Shown one piece after another: positions 26,637 through 36,257 of a stretch of 64,000 nt of DNA. This DNA is from Billgrantia endophytica (lineage in GTDB: Bacteria; Pseudomonadota; Gammaproteobacteria; Pseudomonadales; Halomonadaceae): assembly GCF_002879615.1 (NCBI RefSeq), contig NZ_PNRF01000007.1, positions 1-64,000 of the forward strand, written 5' to 3'. Each line of letters starts with the position of its first letter. Position 1 is the first letter of the stretch. The notes below the pieces were generated by a model. It was not told the origin of the DNA, did not search any database, and saw only the letters and a list, made by a program, of their open reading frames with translations. The translations under genes and the position numbers were made by a program.

Positions 26637-27797
26637 ATGAGCACATCCGATGACGACGTGACAGCTCTGTTCCATGACATGATCCGCCGCTGCCTGGAGC
26701 AGGAAGTCGCGCCCCACTACGAGGAATGGGAGGCCTTGGGCGAGATGCCGCGTTCCCTGTGGCAGCGGCTCGGCGAGGCCGGGCTGCTGGGCATCGACCT
26801 GCCGCAAGAACAAGGCGGCGCGGGAGCCGACTTCGCCATCACCCAGTTCGCCCTGGAGGAGATCTCGCGGCAGGGCTTCGGCGGGCTGGCCAGCGCCTAC
26901 AACATCCACGCCAATATCGTCATGCCCTACCTGCTACACATCGCCTCGCCCGAGCAGCAGCAGCGCTGGCTGCCGGCCATGGCCAGGGGTGAGGCGATAG
27001 GCGCCATCGCCATGACCGAGCCCAATGCGGGCAGCGATCTGGCGGCGATGACGACACGTGCCAGCCGCACCGAGGACGGCTGGCAGCTCGACGGCGCCAA
27101 GATCTTCATCACCAACGGCCAGGTGGCGGACCTGGCGATCGTCTGCGCCAAGACCGATTCGAGCGCCGGCGCCAAGGGGGTGTCGCTGTTCCTGGTGGAC
27201 ACCTCGCTGCCGGGCTTCACCCGGGGCAAGCCGATCAAGAAGATCGGCCAGCACGCCAGCGATACCGCCGAGCTGTTCTTCGACCGGCTGCGGCTGCCCG
27301 CCGATGCTCTGCTTGGCGACGAGGGCGCCGGCTTCCGCTACCTGATGCAGGAGCTGCCCCGTGAACGTCTCGGGGTGGGCGCCCAGGCCCTGGGCGCCAT
27401 GGAGGGGGCCCTGGCGCTGACCCTGGACTACGTCAAGGAACGCCGCGCCTTCGGCCAGGCGGTGGGCGACTTCCAGAACACCCGCTTCACTCTGGCCGAA
27501 GTGCGCGCGCAGATCGACATGGGCCGGGCCTACTTCGAGCACTGCGTGGCGAAGTACCGCCGCGGCGAGATGAGCAGCACCGACGCCGCCATTCTCAAGC
27601 TCCAGCTCAGCGAGATGCAGTGCCGCACCATCGATGCCTGCCTGCAGCTCTTCGGCGGCTATGGGTATACCCGGGAGTATCCGATCTCGCGTTTCTACAT
27701 GGATGCCCGGATCCAGACCATCTACGCCGGCACCTCGGAAATCATGAAGGAAGTGATCGCGCGCTCGCTACTCGGCAGGGGCGCCACGCCGGCCTGA
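26637..27797 (+). CDS. Acyl-CoA dehydrogenase
   Basis: The 386-residue flavoenzyme should oxidise an acyl-CoA at the alpha-beta carbons. Signatures are IAMTEPNAGSDLAAMTTRAS (FAD-binding), IFITNGQVADLAIVCA and the C-terminal LQLFGGYGYTREYPISRFYMDARIQTIYAGTSEIMKE (key part GYGYTREYPISRFY). In MCAD-like enzymes the catalytic Glu stands where this protein has Ala in YAGT. The base is therefore probably located elsewhere, as in isovaleryl-CoA-type dehydrogenases. It is coupled to the ligase gene and followed by the thiolase. Confidence 0.93.
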   Translation: MSTSDDDVTALFHDMIRRCLEQEVAPHYEEWEALGEMPRSLWQRLGEAGLLGIDLPQEQGGAGADFAITQFALEEISRQGFGGLASAYNIHANIVMPYLLHIASPEQQQRWLPAMARGEAIGAIAMTEPNAGSDLAAMTTRASRTEDGWQLDGAKIFITNGQVADLAIVCAKTDSSAGAKGVSLFLVDTSLPGFTRGKPIKKIGQHASDTAELFFDRLRLPADALLGDEGAGFRYLMQELPRERLGVGAQALGAMEGALALTLDYVKERRAFGQAVGDFQNTRFTLAEVRAQIDMGRAYFEHCVAKYRRGEMSSTDAAILKLQLSEMQCRTIDACLQLFGGYGYTREYPISRFYMDARIQTIYAGTSEIMKEVIARSLLGRGATPA

Positions 27798-27881
27798 TGC
27801 GTGGCGTTGACCTTCCTCCTTCGACGTTGAACCTCGCCGGCCAGGCGGTCGGCCCCGAATCCGGATTTCAGGAGACACCAC

Positions 27882-29069
27882 ATGCTGTTCGACTCAGTCG
27901 TCATTCTCGACGGCGCCCGCACCGCCATCGGCAGCTTCGGCGGCAGCCTGGCCGGCCTCGCTCCCCATGAGATGGGCGGCATCACCGCCCGCGAGGCGAT
28001 CCAGCGTGCCGGCATCGAGGCCGAGGCGATCGACCATTCGGTGTACGGCCACATCATCACCACCGGCCCCCAGGATGCCTACCTGGCCCGCCATATCGCC
28101 CTGGACGCCGGCGTGCCTGATGGGGCAGCGGCCTTCAACGTCAACCGCCTGTGCGGCTCCGGCGTGCAGGCGCTGCTCTCCGCCGCCCAGCAGATCGCCC
28201 TGGGCGACAGCCGCTTCGCCCTGGCCGGGGGCGCGGAATCGATGAGTCGTGGCGCCTACCTGCTGCCGCCCCAGGCCCGCCATGGCCTGCGCATGGGTCA
28301 CGCCCAGGTGACCGACCTCACCCTGGGCATCCTCAGCGACCCCTTCGGCAGCGGCCACATGGGCGTTACCGCCGAGAACATCGCCAGCCGCTTCGGCCTG
28401 ACCCGCGAGGAAGTGGACCAGTTCGCCCTGGAGAGCCACCGCAAGGCCGCCCGCGCCATCGACGAGGGGCGCTTCGATGGCCAGATCGTGCCGGTCACCG
28501 TCAGGCAGGGCCGCGATGAACGTCTCTTCGCGCGGGACGAGCATGTTCGCGACGGCGTTACCCTGGCCGACCTGGCCAGGCTCAAACCCGCGTTCCAGAG
28601 GGAGGGGCTGGTCACCGCCGGCAACGCCTCCGGCCTCAACGACGGTGCCGCCTCCCTGGTGCTGGCCCAGGCCGACGAGGCCAGCCGGTGCCACCTGACG
28701 CCCCGGGCGCGAATCGTCGCCGGCACGGTCGCCGGGGTCGAGCCGTCGCTGATGGGGCTGGGGCCGATACCCGCGGTGAAACGCTGCCTGGCCCAGGCCG
28801 GGCTCACCATCGGTGATATCGACGTGATCGAATCCAACGAGGCCTTCGCCGCCCAGGCCATGGCGGTGGCCCGTGAGCTCGACTTCCCCGCCGGGCGCCT
28901 GAACCCCAACGGTGGCGCCGTGGGCCTTGGCCATCCGGTCGGCGCCACCGGCGCCATCCTGGTGCTCAAGGCTCTGGCCGAACTGGAGCGCACCGGCGGT
29001 CGCTACGGGCTGATCACCCTGTGCATCGGAGGCGGGCAGGGTATCGCCCTGTTGATCGAGCGCTGCTGA
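27882..29069 (+). CDS. Acetyl-CoA acetyltransferase (thiolase)
   Basis: The 395-residue thiolase has all catalytic parts: nucleophile Cys in FNVNRLCGSGVQALLSAAQQ, His in NPNGGAVGLGHPVGATGA and the second Cys in LITLCIGGGQGIAL. It also shows the EQ-like NASGLNDGAASLVLA loop. It cleaves a 3-oxoacyl-CoA with CoA or runs the reverse condensation. It lies 84 bases after the dehydrogenase and completes a partial beta-oxidation set. Enoyl-CoA hydratase and hydroxyacyl-CoA dehydrogenase genes are absent here. Confidence 0.95.
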   Translation: MLFDSVVILDGARTAIGSFGGSLAGLAPHEMGGITAREAIQRAGIEAEAIDHSVYGHIITTGPQDAYLARHIALDAGVPDGAAAFNVNRLCGSGVQALLSAAQQIALGDSRFALAGGAESMSRGAYLLPPQARHGLRMGHAQVTDLTLGILSDPFGSGHMGVTAENIASRFGLTREEVDQFALESHRKAARAIDEGRFDGQIVPVTVRQGRDERLFARDEHVRDGVTLADLARLKPAFQREGLVTAGNASGLNDGAASLVLAQADEASRCHLTPRARIVAGTVAGVEPSLMGLGPIPAVKRCLAQAGLTIGDIDVIESNEAFAAQAMAVARELDFPAGRLNPNGGAVGLGHPVGATGAILVLKALAELERTGGRYGLITLCIGGGQGIALLIERC

Positions 29070-29122
29070 GCAGTGTCCATGACTGCAGGCGTTCCTTCGG
29101 AAGTTCGTCGACCAGGGAAAGA

Positions 29123-30148
29123 TCAGAGGGCTGCACGCCCGCGTCCCGGGTCGATCCAGTCGGTCGGCAGCAACAGCGCCCGCCGATAGGCGGCGGGCGA
29201 GTTGCCGGTCCAGGCCTTGAAGGCACGGCTGAAACAGGCCAGATCCTCGAAGCCCAGGTCATCGGAAATACCGAGCAGTGGCCGCTCGGTACGGGTCAGC
29301 GCCTGGACGGCGAAGTCGCGGCGAAACTCATCCTTCACCGCCTGAAAGTGGGTGCCTTCGGCGGCCAACCGCCGGGACAGGGTTCTCACCGACATGTGCA
29401 GCGCGGCGGCCACGTCTTTCACCGACCCCGACGAGGAAAGATTGCGCGACAGGTGCTCGCGCACCCGGTGCGAGACCAGGCGATCCTCGAAGGAGACGTA
29501 GAACCAGTCGGCGGGAGCCCGGCGCAGAAACGCCCCCAGGTGCTTCTTGGTCTGGCGGATCGGCTGATCCAGCAGGGCTCGGTCGATGTACATGGCGGTC
29601 TCGGGGCGGTCGAAGAGCACCTTGCCGGGATAGAAATAGAGATAATCGGCGCTGTGGGCCGGCTGGGAGTAGGCGCACTCCATCATGATCGGTGGAATCT
29701 TGCGAGCGATCATCCACGAACTGATGCCATGGAAGAGCTTGAGCATCAGCTCGTGCACGAGGATGCGGCTGCCCGACGGCGGTCGATGTTCCACCAGCGC
29801 CACCCGCGCCAGATCGCCCTCGATGGTGTACTCATAGCCGAAGTCATCCAGCACGATGCGGAAGAACAGCGTGTAGCGATGCAGTGCCACCTTCAGCGTC
29901 GGCGCCTCCAGCACGCTCAGACAGAGCAGCTTGAGCGTGCCGCCCCGCAGCGGCCGTGCAAAGAATCCCGGCGTCTCGTCATCGTATTCGTTCACCAGCA
30001 GCCTATAGAGCATGGCGAACTGCTCCACGGTCACCCGCCCATGGGGGGCATCGAGCAGGAACGGCGAGATGCCGGCGCGGGCGAGATAGGTCTCGCGGGC
30101 CGCCTCGCTCTCGGGCAGCCCGTGGAACAGCTCGTTGACGAAATGCAT
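29123..30148 (-). CDS. AraC family transcriptional regulator
   Basis: The 341-residue protein combines an N-terminal Arabinose_bd-type sensor domain (HFVNELFHGLPESEAARETY; FAMLYRLLVNEYDDETPGFF; LCLSVLEAPTLKVALHRYTL) with a C-terminal double helix-turn-helix (VKDVAAALHMSVRTLSRRL and LGFEDLACFSRAFKAWTGNSPAAYRR). It is convergent with the thiolase operon and is its best candidate activator, probably responding to the acid or its CoA ester. The start at 30148 is chosen by homology; the reading frame is open further upstream, and the ribosome binding site is weak. Confidence 0.9.
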   Translation of the reverse strand: MHFVNELFHGLPESEAARETYLARAGISPFLLDAPHGRVTVEQFAMLYRLLVNEYDDETPGFFARPLRGGTLKLLCLSVLEAPTLKVALHRYTLFFRIVLDDFGYEYTIEGDLARVALVEHRPPSGSRILVHELMLKLFHGISSWMIARKIPPIMMECAYSQPAHSADYLYFYPGKVLFDRPETAMYIDRALLDQPIRQTKKHLGAFLRRAPADWFYVSFEDRLVSHRVREHLSRNLSSSGSVKDVAAALHMSVRTLSRRLAAEGTHFQAVKDEFRRDFAVQALTRTERPLLGISDDLGFEDLACFSRAFKAWTGNSPAAYRRALLLPTDWIDPGRGRAAL

Positions 30149-30239
30149 GGATACCGTAACGGACAAGGCTGGTTCACCTTCAAGCGTTATATTGCACAAT
30201 AATGCTAGACTCATCATGCCATTGATGGAGCATGTCGCA

Positions 30240-30542
30240 ATGCGCCTGACGCATGAACAAATCCACACCATTCTTACGACTGTCCGCGGAATCGTTGGGA
30301 GCAACGTCGAAGTGCGGCTGTTCGGCTCGCGTCTGGATGACAACCGCAAGGGCGGCGATCTCGACCTATTGCTCATCTCGCCAATCCCTCTGCCACGCCT
30401 GGCCCTGGCCGAGATCAAGGGAAAGCTCGAAGAGAGACTTTACCTGCCTGTGGATCTACTGGCCTACTCGCGGGACAGAACTCCTTCACCTTTCCAGGCC
30501 ATCGCCCTCATCCAGGGCTGCCCATTAGAAGAGGCTGCATGA
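30240..30542 (+). CDS. Minimal nucleotidyltransferase (MNT) domain protein, antitoxin-like
   Basis: The 100-residue protein has the MNT core: VEVRLFGSRLDDNRKGGDLDLLL, with the GSR and GGDLDL catalytic pattern (Asp-x-Asp), plus VDLLAYSRD supplying a third acid. Small MNT proteins pair with HEPN partners in toxin-antitoxin modules. The start at 30240 is chosen because GGAG lies nine bases upstream. It is followed at once by a fragment that may be the remains of the partner (30541-30711). Confidence 0.85.
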   Translation: MRLTHEQIHTILTTVRGIVGSNVEVRLFGSRLDDNRKGGDLDLLLISPIPLPRLALAEIKGKLEERLYLPVDLLAYSRDRTPSPFQAIALIQGCPLEEAA

Positions 30543-30711
30543 CTACGCCACGGACTACAGTGAAGTCGCCGAGCATTTCAATCTGCTCCATGAGTTCAGC
30601 GACATGCTGTTCCAGACGGCACGTAGGCTGCTTGACATCTGCCATGACCTGATCGGGATTCAACCGGTTTCATCCGACTTTTCAGACGAGTTCGAGCGCA
30701 TCTTCGCCTAG
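30541..30711 (+). pseudogene. Start-less partner fragment of the MNT gene (possible HEPN-type or substrate-binding subunit)
   Basis: One frame from 30541 to the TAG at 30709-30711 reads DYATDYSEVAEHFNLLHEFS followed by a helical MLFQTARRLLDICHDL-like stretch. This looks like real protein sequence, but the frame has no ATG at its 5' end and is preceded by TAG at 30526. The ATG at 30539, one base past the correct phase, opens a frame with no protein-like sequence. A one-base shift or loss of the 5' half explains this. Identity as the partner is inferred from position. Confidence 0.5.
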
Positions 30712-30760
30712 GCAGCCCGCTTGTGGGACGATAAGCGCTTTCCTCAGGAAAGGCTCGGTC

Positions 30761-31438
<678 letters not shown>

Positions 31439-31451
31439 TGGGAACCGCCCC

Positions 31452-33989
31452 ATGTCGTATGAAAAGTGTTGCCGAACGCAGGCAGTTGTCGTGCACGGCC
31501 TAGCCACCCTGCTTTCCCACTACCGCCGCCACCCCGGCCAGCTGGCCATGCTGCTTCTCGGCCTGTGGGTGGCCAGCGCCCTGTGGAGCGGCGTGCAGGC
31601 GATCAACGCCTCGGCCCGCGACAGCTACGCCCGCGCCGAGGCGCTGTTCACCACCGGACTGGACCGCCTGGAGCGCCGCGACGGCCAGGCATTGACCCTG
31701 AACGACTACCTGCGGCTGCGCCGGGCGGGCCTGCCGGTCTCGCCGCTGCTGGAAGGCCATCTGGAAGCCCCCGACGGCACCCGACTGACCGTGATCGGTA
31801 TCGATCCCTTCACGCTGCCCGGCGACAGCCCCTTCGCGACCGCCGGCAGCACCGGCGAGCTGACCGACTTCCTCACGCCACCCTGGCAGACCCGCCTGGC
31901 CCCGGACACGCTGACGGCTCTGGGCGTAATGGATCGCCGGGCCCGAGGGGCCGGGCCTCGCCTGGCCGACGGCCGGCGGCTGCCGCCCCTGGTGCTGGCG
32001 CCTTCACTGCCTCCCGATACCCTGGTGATGGATATCGCCGCGGCGGCGGTACTGCTCGACAGCGGCGAGAGGCTGTCGAGAATGGTCGCCGCCCCCGACT
32101 CACTGGCCGAAGCCCCGGAGGGGCTGGTGCTGACCCGGGCGGCAACGCTGGTCTCTCCGGGACAGCTCACCGAGAGTTTCCACCTCAATCTCACCGCCAT
32201 GGCGCTATTGGCGCTGGTGGTGGGGCTGTTCATCGTCCAGGCGGCACTGGGCCTGGCACTGGAGCAGCGCCTGGCCATGCTGCGCACGCTGCGGGCGCTG
32301 GGCGTCTCGGGGCGAAGCCTGGTGGGGCTGCTGACACTGGAGCTGTTGCTGCTGGGCCTCGTCGGTGCACTGGCCGGTATCGTCAGCGGCGTGTGGCTGG
32401 CCCGACTGCTGCTGCCGGACGTGGCCGCCACCCTGGGCAGCCTCTACGGTGCCGGGGTGACCGCCGAGCTCAATCTTCCCTGGCACTACTGGGTCGGCGG
32501 GGTCGCCGTCACCCTGGGCGGGCTGTTCCTGGCCGGGGCCGGGGTACTGTGGCGCGCCGCCCGGCTCAGCGTGCTGGGGCTTGGCCAGTCCCAGGCCTGG
32601 CGGGCGGGCTTCCGGCGCCAGCTTCGGTTCATGCGACTGGCTGGCGCCCTGGTGGCCCTGGCCGGGCTGGCGCTCTGGGCCTGGCTCGCGAGGCAGCCCC
32701 CGGGGGAAGGGCTACTGGCCGGTTTCGGGCTGATGGCGGCCCTGCTGCTGGCAAGCGCCCTGTGGCTGTCGCCGCTGCTGGCGGCCCTTCTCGCGGGGCT
32801 GGAAAAACTGGCGCACCGCCGGCCGCTGACCCAGTGGGCACTGGCCGACCTGCAGCTCCAGTTGCCGCGGCTTTCGCTCGCCATGATGGCACTGCTGATC
32901 GCGCTTTCCGCCAACCTGGGGGTGAGCAGCATGGTCGGCGGCTTCCGCCTCACCTTCCTCGACTGGCTGGACCAGCGCCTGGTGGCAGACCTCTACCTGC
33001 GCCCACCGGCGGAACGGTTCGAGGAGATCGATGCCTGGCTCGCCGAACGAGCCGAGGTAGCCGAACGGCTGCCCACCCGCCGCACCGAGGCCACCCTGCT
33101 CGAGGTCGAACGCGAGGGGCTCACCAGGGAGCTGGCGCTGCCGACCAGCCTTTACGGCATCACCCCCGGCAAGGCGCTGATGCCGAGCTGGCCGCTGCTG
33201 GCCACCCTCGCGGGCCGCGAGGCCGCCTGGCAGGCCTTCCGCGAAGGCGAGGCCTTCATCAACGAACAGTTGGCCATCAGCGAGGGACTGGCCCCGGGCG
33301 ACCGGCTCATCCTGGGTGCCCCCCAGGGGCGGGAAGGCGTGACAGTGGCCGCGGTCTATCCCGACTACGGCAATACCCGTGGGGAAGTGCTGCTGGCCAC
33401 TCCGCAACTGACCAGCCGCTTCGGCGCGCCACCGGGCTCCATCGGCATCGTACTGACGGCAGGCACCGACGACGCGGCCCTGGGCCAGGCACTGACCCGG
33501 CGCTTCGGCCTGGGCGGCGACAGCCTGGTGGACCAGCGCGAGGTGAAGCGCATCGCCACCGGCATCTTCGAGCGCACCTTCACCATCACCCGGGCGCTGA
33601 GTGCCCTGACCCTGGGGGTGGCGGCCCTGGCGCTGCTGGCCAGCCTGCTCGCCCAGGCCCGGGAACGGCGTCGCCGGCTGGCGCCACTGTGGGCGCTGGG
33701 AGTGCCCCGGGCCCAACTGATCGGGGTGCAATTGGGCCAGCTCGGCGGTGCAGCCTTCGTGACCGGCGCCCTGGCGATACCGCTGGGGATCGTCCTCGCC
33801 CTGGGGCTGGTGGAGGTAATCAACGTCGCCGCCTTCGGCTGGCGCCTGCCGCTGTTCCTGTTCCCGGAAGAGATATTGCTTACCCTGGCCACCGCCGTGG
33901 CGGTCGCCCTGCTGGCGACGGCCCTGCCTGCCATCACGCTGTGGCGCACCCCACCCCGGGCGCTGCTGGCCGAGGAGGCGAATTCATGA
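31452..33989 (+). CDS. ABC transporter permease with two FtsX-like domains
   Basis: The 845-residue membrane protein has an N-terminal helix (QLAMLLLGLWVASALW), a periplasmic domain and two FtsX/MacB-type membrane modules (around residues 250-370 and 720-835). The first contains LALEQRLAMLRTLRALGVSGRSL and the second AQARERRRRLAPLWALGVPRAQLIG, both typical coupling-helix motifs. It should use ATP to move or release an envelope substrate rather than pump a small solute. ATG at 31452 is used as start; GTG at 31491 is nearer the first helix and may be the real one. The stop overlaps the lipoprotein start. Confidence 0.88.
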   Translation: MSYEKCCRTQAVVVHGLATLLSHYRRHPGQLAMLLLGLWVASALWSGVQAINASARDSYARAEALFTTGLDRLERRDGQALTLNDYLRLRRAGLPVSPLLEGHLEAPDGTRLTVIGIDPFTLPGDSPFATAGSTGELTDFLTPPWQTRLAPDTLTALGVMDRRARGAGPRLADGRRLPPLVLAPSLPPDTLVMDIAAAAVLLDSGERLSRMVAAPDSLAEAPEGLVLTRAATLVSPGQLTESFHLNLTAMALLALVVGLFIVQAALGLALEQRLAMLRTLRALGVSGRSLVGLLTLELLLLGLVGALAGIVSGVWLARLLLPDVAATLGSLYGAGVTAELNLPWHYWVGGVAVTLGGLFLAGAGVLWRAARLSVLGLGQSQAWRAGFRRQLRFMRLAGALVALAGLALWAWLARQPPGEGLLAGFGLMAALLLASALWLSPLLAALLAGLEKLAHRRPLTQWALADLQLQLPRLSLAMMALLIALSANLGVSSMVGGFRLTFLDWLDQRLVADLYLRPPAERFEEIDAWLAERAEVAERLPTRRTEATLLEVEREGLTRELALPTSLYGITPGKALMPSWPLLATLAGREAAWQAFREGEAFINEQLAISEGLAPGDRLILGAPQGREGVTVAAVYPDYGNTRGEVLLATPQLTSRFGAPPGSIGIVLTAGTDDAALGQALTRRFGLGGDSLVDQREVKRIATGIFERTFTITRALSALTLGVAALALLASLLAQARERRRRLAPLWALGVPRAQLIGVQLGQLGGAAFVTGALAIPLGIVLALGLVEVINVAAFGWRLPLFLFPEEILLTLATAVAVALLATALPAITLWRTPPRALLAEEANS

Positions 33990-35149
33990 ACGTCACCAAG
34001 CGGGTCGCGACGATACTGGTACTGCTGTGGGTGGCCGGCTGCGAAGGCGAGCGGAGTGATTCGGGGCCCGGCGAACCTGCCGGCTTTGCCGGGTTGGGTG
34101 AGGAGGCCGGCGACTTCGCCCAGGCTCATGCCGGCATCGAGCTTCGCTTTCCCGAGGACCACGGCGCCCACCCCGACTACCGCATCGAGTGGTGGTATCT
34201 CACCGCCAATCTGGAGGACGAGCAGGGCGAACCGCTTGGCGTGCAATGGACCCTGTTTCGCCAGGCGGTGACGCCCCCGGAAGCGCGCCCCGAGCCCACT
34301 CCCTGGGCTGCGGACCAGCTGTGGATGGCGCATATGGCGGTGTCCCGGGGGGAGACCCACCGGGTGGCGGAGCGCTTCGCCAGGAGCCACTCGGCCGACG
34401 AGCGCAACGATCGGGGCGGCCAGGCCGGGGTGCAGGCGCAACCGTTCCAGGCCTGGATCGACGACTGGCAGCTAGCCAGCCGCGTCGAGGCGCCCGAGGC
34501 GGACACCTTCGAACGGCTGACGCTCACCTCGCACCATGCCGATGAACAGGGCGGCTTCGGCTACGACCTGAGGCTTGCGGCCGACGGGCCGCTGGTACGG
34601 CATGGAGAGAACGGCTTCAGCCAGAAATCCGCCGACGGACAGGGCTCGATGTACTACAGCCAGCCCTTCTGGCACATCGAAGGGAGTGTCACCCTGGACG
34701 GTGAAACCCGCGCGGTGAGCGGCCGCGGCTGGCTCGACCGGGAGTGGAGCAGCCAGTTGCTGGGCCCGGAGCAGCGCGGCTGGGACTGGTTCTCGCTGCA
34801 CCTGGCCGACGGCCACAAGCTGATGGCCTTCCAACTGCGCGGTGGCGGTGAAGACGGCGGCGACTACCGCTCCGGCAGCTGGATCACCCCGCGGGGCGAC
34901 GCAACGGCTCTGGCTCCCGATGAGCTTCGCATGACGCCGCTCGATACCCGCGAGGCGACAGGTCGTGAGGTCCCCATCCGCTGGCGCCTCGAAGTGCCGC
35001 GGGTCGACCTCGACCTGATCGTCGAGGCACCCCATGCCGAGCGCTGGATGGACACCTCGGTGCCCTACTGGGAAGGCGAAGTCATCGCCTTCGATCCCGC
35101 CAGCGGCGAGGCGCTGGGCGAGGGGTACCTGGAGATGACCGGCTACTGA
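33986..35149 (+). CDS. Lipoprotein with lipocalin-like (CrtC/AttH-type) domain
   Basis: The 387-residue protein starts with a lipoprotein signal (ATILVLLWVAGC, lipobox VAGC). The body has the CrtC/AttH pattern: HPDYRIEWWYLTANLEDEQG, GVQWTLFRQAV, LWMAHMAVS, then SMYYSQPFWHIEGSV, GRGWLDREWSSQLLG and WDWFSLHLADGHKLMAFQLR. Such two-barrel domains bind or hydrate lipophilic compounds. Its ATGA overlap with the permease shows one functional unit, like att-type ABC loci that encode an AttH protein. The cargo is probably a lipid or hydrophobic secreted compound. Confidence 0.88.
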   Translation: MNVTKRVATILVLLWVAGCEGERSDSGPGEPAGFAGLGEEAGDFAQAHAGIELRFPEDHGAHPDYRIEWWYLTANLEDEQGEPLGVQWTLFRQAVTPPEARPEPTPWAADQLWMAHMAVSRGETHRVAERFARSHSADERNDRGGQAGVQAQPFQAWIDDWQLASRVEAPEADTFERLTLTSHHADEQGGFGYDLRLAADGPLVRHGENGFSQKSADGQGSMYYSQPFWHIEGSVTLDGETRAVSGRGWLDREWSSQLLGPEQRGWDWFSLHLADGHKLMAFQLRGGGEDGGDYRSGSWITPRGDATALAPDELRMTPLDTREATGREVPIRWRLEVPRVDLDLIVEAPHAERWMDTSVPYWEGEVIAFDPASGEALGEGYLEMTGY

Positions 35150-35255
35150 GCCTGGCATTGCCCATGACCGACGACCCTCGGCCATACTGCGTTACCGATC
35201 GTCGCCTTGCCTCAACGTCGGTTCGCCGATTTTTCCGACATGCCCGGGAGTACGA

Positions 35256-36158
35256 ATGAACCTGCTGGACGCCATGACCGCCTTCGTCCGGGTCGCCGAA
35301 CTCGGCAGCTACACCCGGGCCGCCGAGACGCTGGATCTCTCACGCACACGGGTGTCGCGACTGATCATGGAACTGGAGGAGCATCTGCAGGTGCGCCTGC
35401 TGCAGCGGACTACCCGCCGCCTCCATCTGACCGAGGCTGGCGAGCGCTACCTGGCCCGCGCCCAGGGTATCCTGCAGGCGCTGGAAGACGCCGAAAGCGA
35501 AGTCGGGACCGGTGCCACCGAGATGCGCGGCCGGCTGCGGGTCAACGGGCCCATGTCCTTCGGCACCCGCCACCTCTCACCGCTGATGACCCGCTTCATG
35601 ACGGAACATCCGGCGCTGCAGGTGCGGCTCGACCTCAACGACCGCCGCGTCGACCTGCTGGAGGAAGGCTATGACCTGGCGATCCGTATCGGCGCCCTGC
35701 CCGACTCGAGCCTGGTCGCCCGTCGCCTGACCCGTTGCCGACTGCTGCTCTGCGCCTCGCCCGGCTACCTGGCCGAGCACGGCAGGCCACAGCGCCTTGC
35801 CGACCTGGCCGGGCACCGGTGCCTGCGCTACCGCATCGGCGGAGGCAGCAGCACGTGGCAGCTTGGCGGCAACCGCCTCAGCGTGCAGGGTCCATTGGAT
35901 AGCAACAATGGCGACGTCATCACCCAGGCCGCCGAAGCCGGCCTGGGCATCGCCCACCAGCCCAGCTTCCTGGTCACCGACAGCATCCGTAGCGGGCGCC
36001 TGGTTCCCCTGCTGACCGACACACCACCGGTAATCCTCGATATTCACGGGCTCTATTCCGCCCGCCGCCACCTGCCGGCCAAGGTGAGTCGACTGCTCGA
36101 CTTCCTGGCCACTGCCTGGGGGGAGCCACCGGTCTGGGAGCGCGAACTGGGATTGTAG
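35256..36158 (+). CDS. LysR family transcriptional regulator
   Basis: The 300-residue protein has the LysR N-terminal helix-turn-helix (MTAFVRVAELGSYTRAAETL then LSRTRVSRLIMELEEHLQVR) and a C-terminal co-inducer domain with GYDLAIRIGALPDSSLVARRL and AAEAGLGIAHQPSFLV. This layout matches the DhcR/PA-type subgroup that often regulates nearby oxidoreductases. The likely targets are the DoxX and dioxygenase genes that follow, but no palindromic LysR site was identified. GGAG lies five bases before the ATG. Confidence 0.93.
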   Translation: MNLLDAMTAFVRVAELGSYTRAAETLDLSRTRVSRLIMELEEHLQVRLLQRTTRRLHLTEAGERYLARAQGILQALEDAESEVGTGATEMRGRLRVNGPMSFGTRHLSPLMTRFMTEHPALQVRLDLNDRRVDLLEEGYDLAIRIGALPDSSLVARRLTRCRLLLCASPGYLAEHGRPQRLADLAGHRCLRYRIGGGSSTWQLGGNRLSVQGPLDSNNGDVITQAAEAGLGIAHQPSFLVTDSIRSGRLVPLLTDTPPVILDIHGLYSARRHLPAKVSRLLDFLATAWGEPPVWERELGL

Positions 36159-36257
36159 CGAATTGCGCAACAATGATGTCTTCAGTTAGCAGATTATCCC
36201 GCCCCCATGGCGACGTAGAGTGGCCCCATACCCACTGACACCCTACGGATACATCCC

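Noticed and set aside
31466..35149. A 1,227-codon plus-strand frame running across the permease and lipoprotein
   Set aside because: Only its last 388 codons are the real lipoprotein gene. The upstream part is a low-complexity Arg/Gly/Pro shadow of the permease in another frame, as expected in high-GC DNA.
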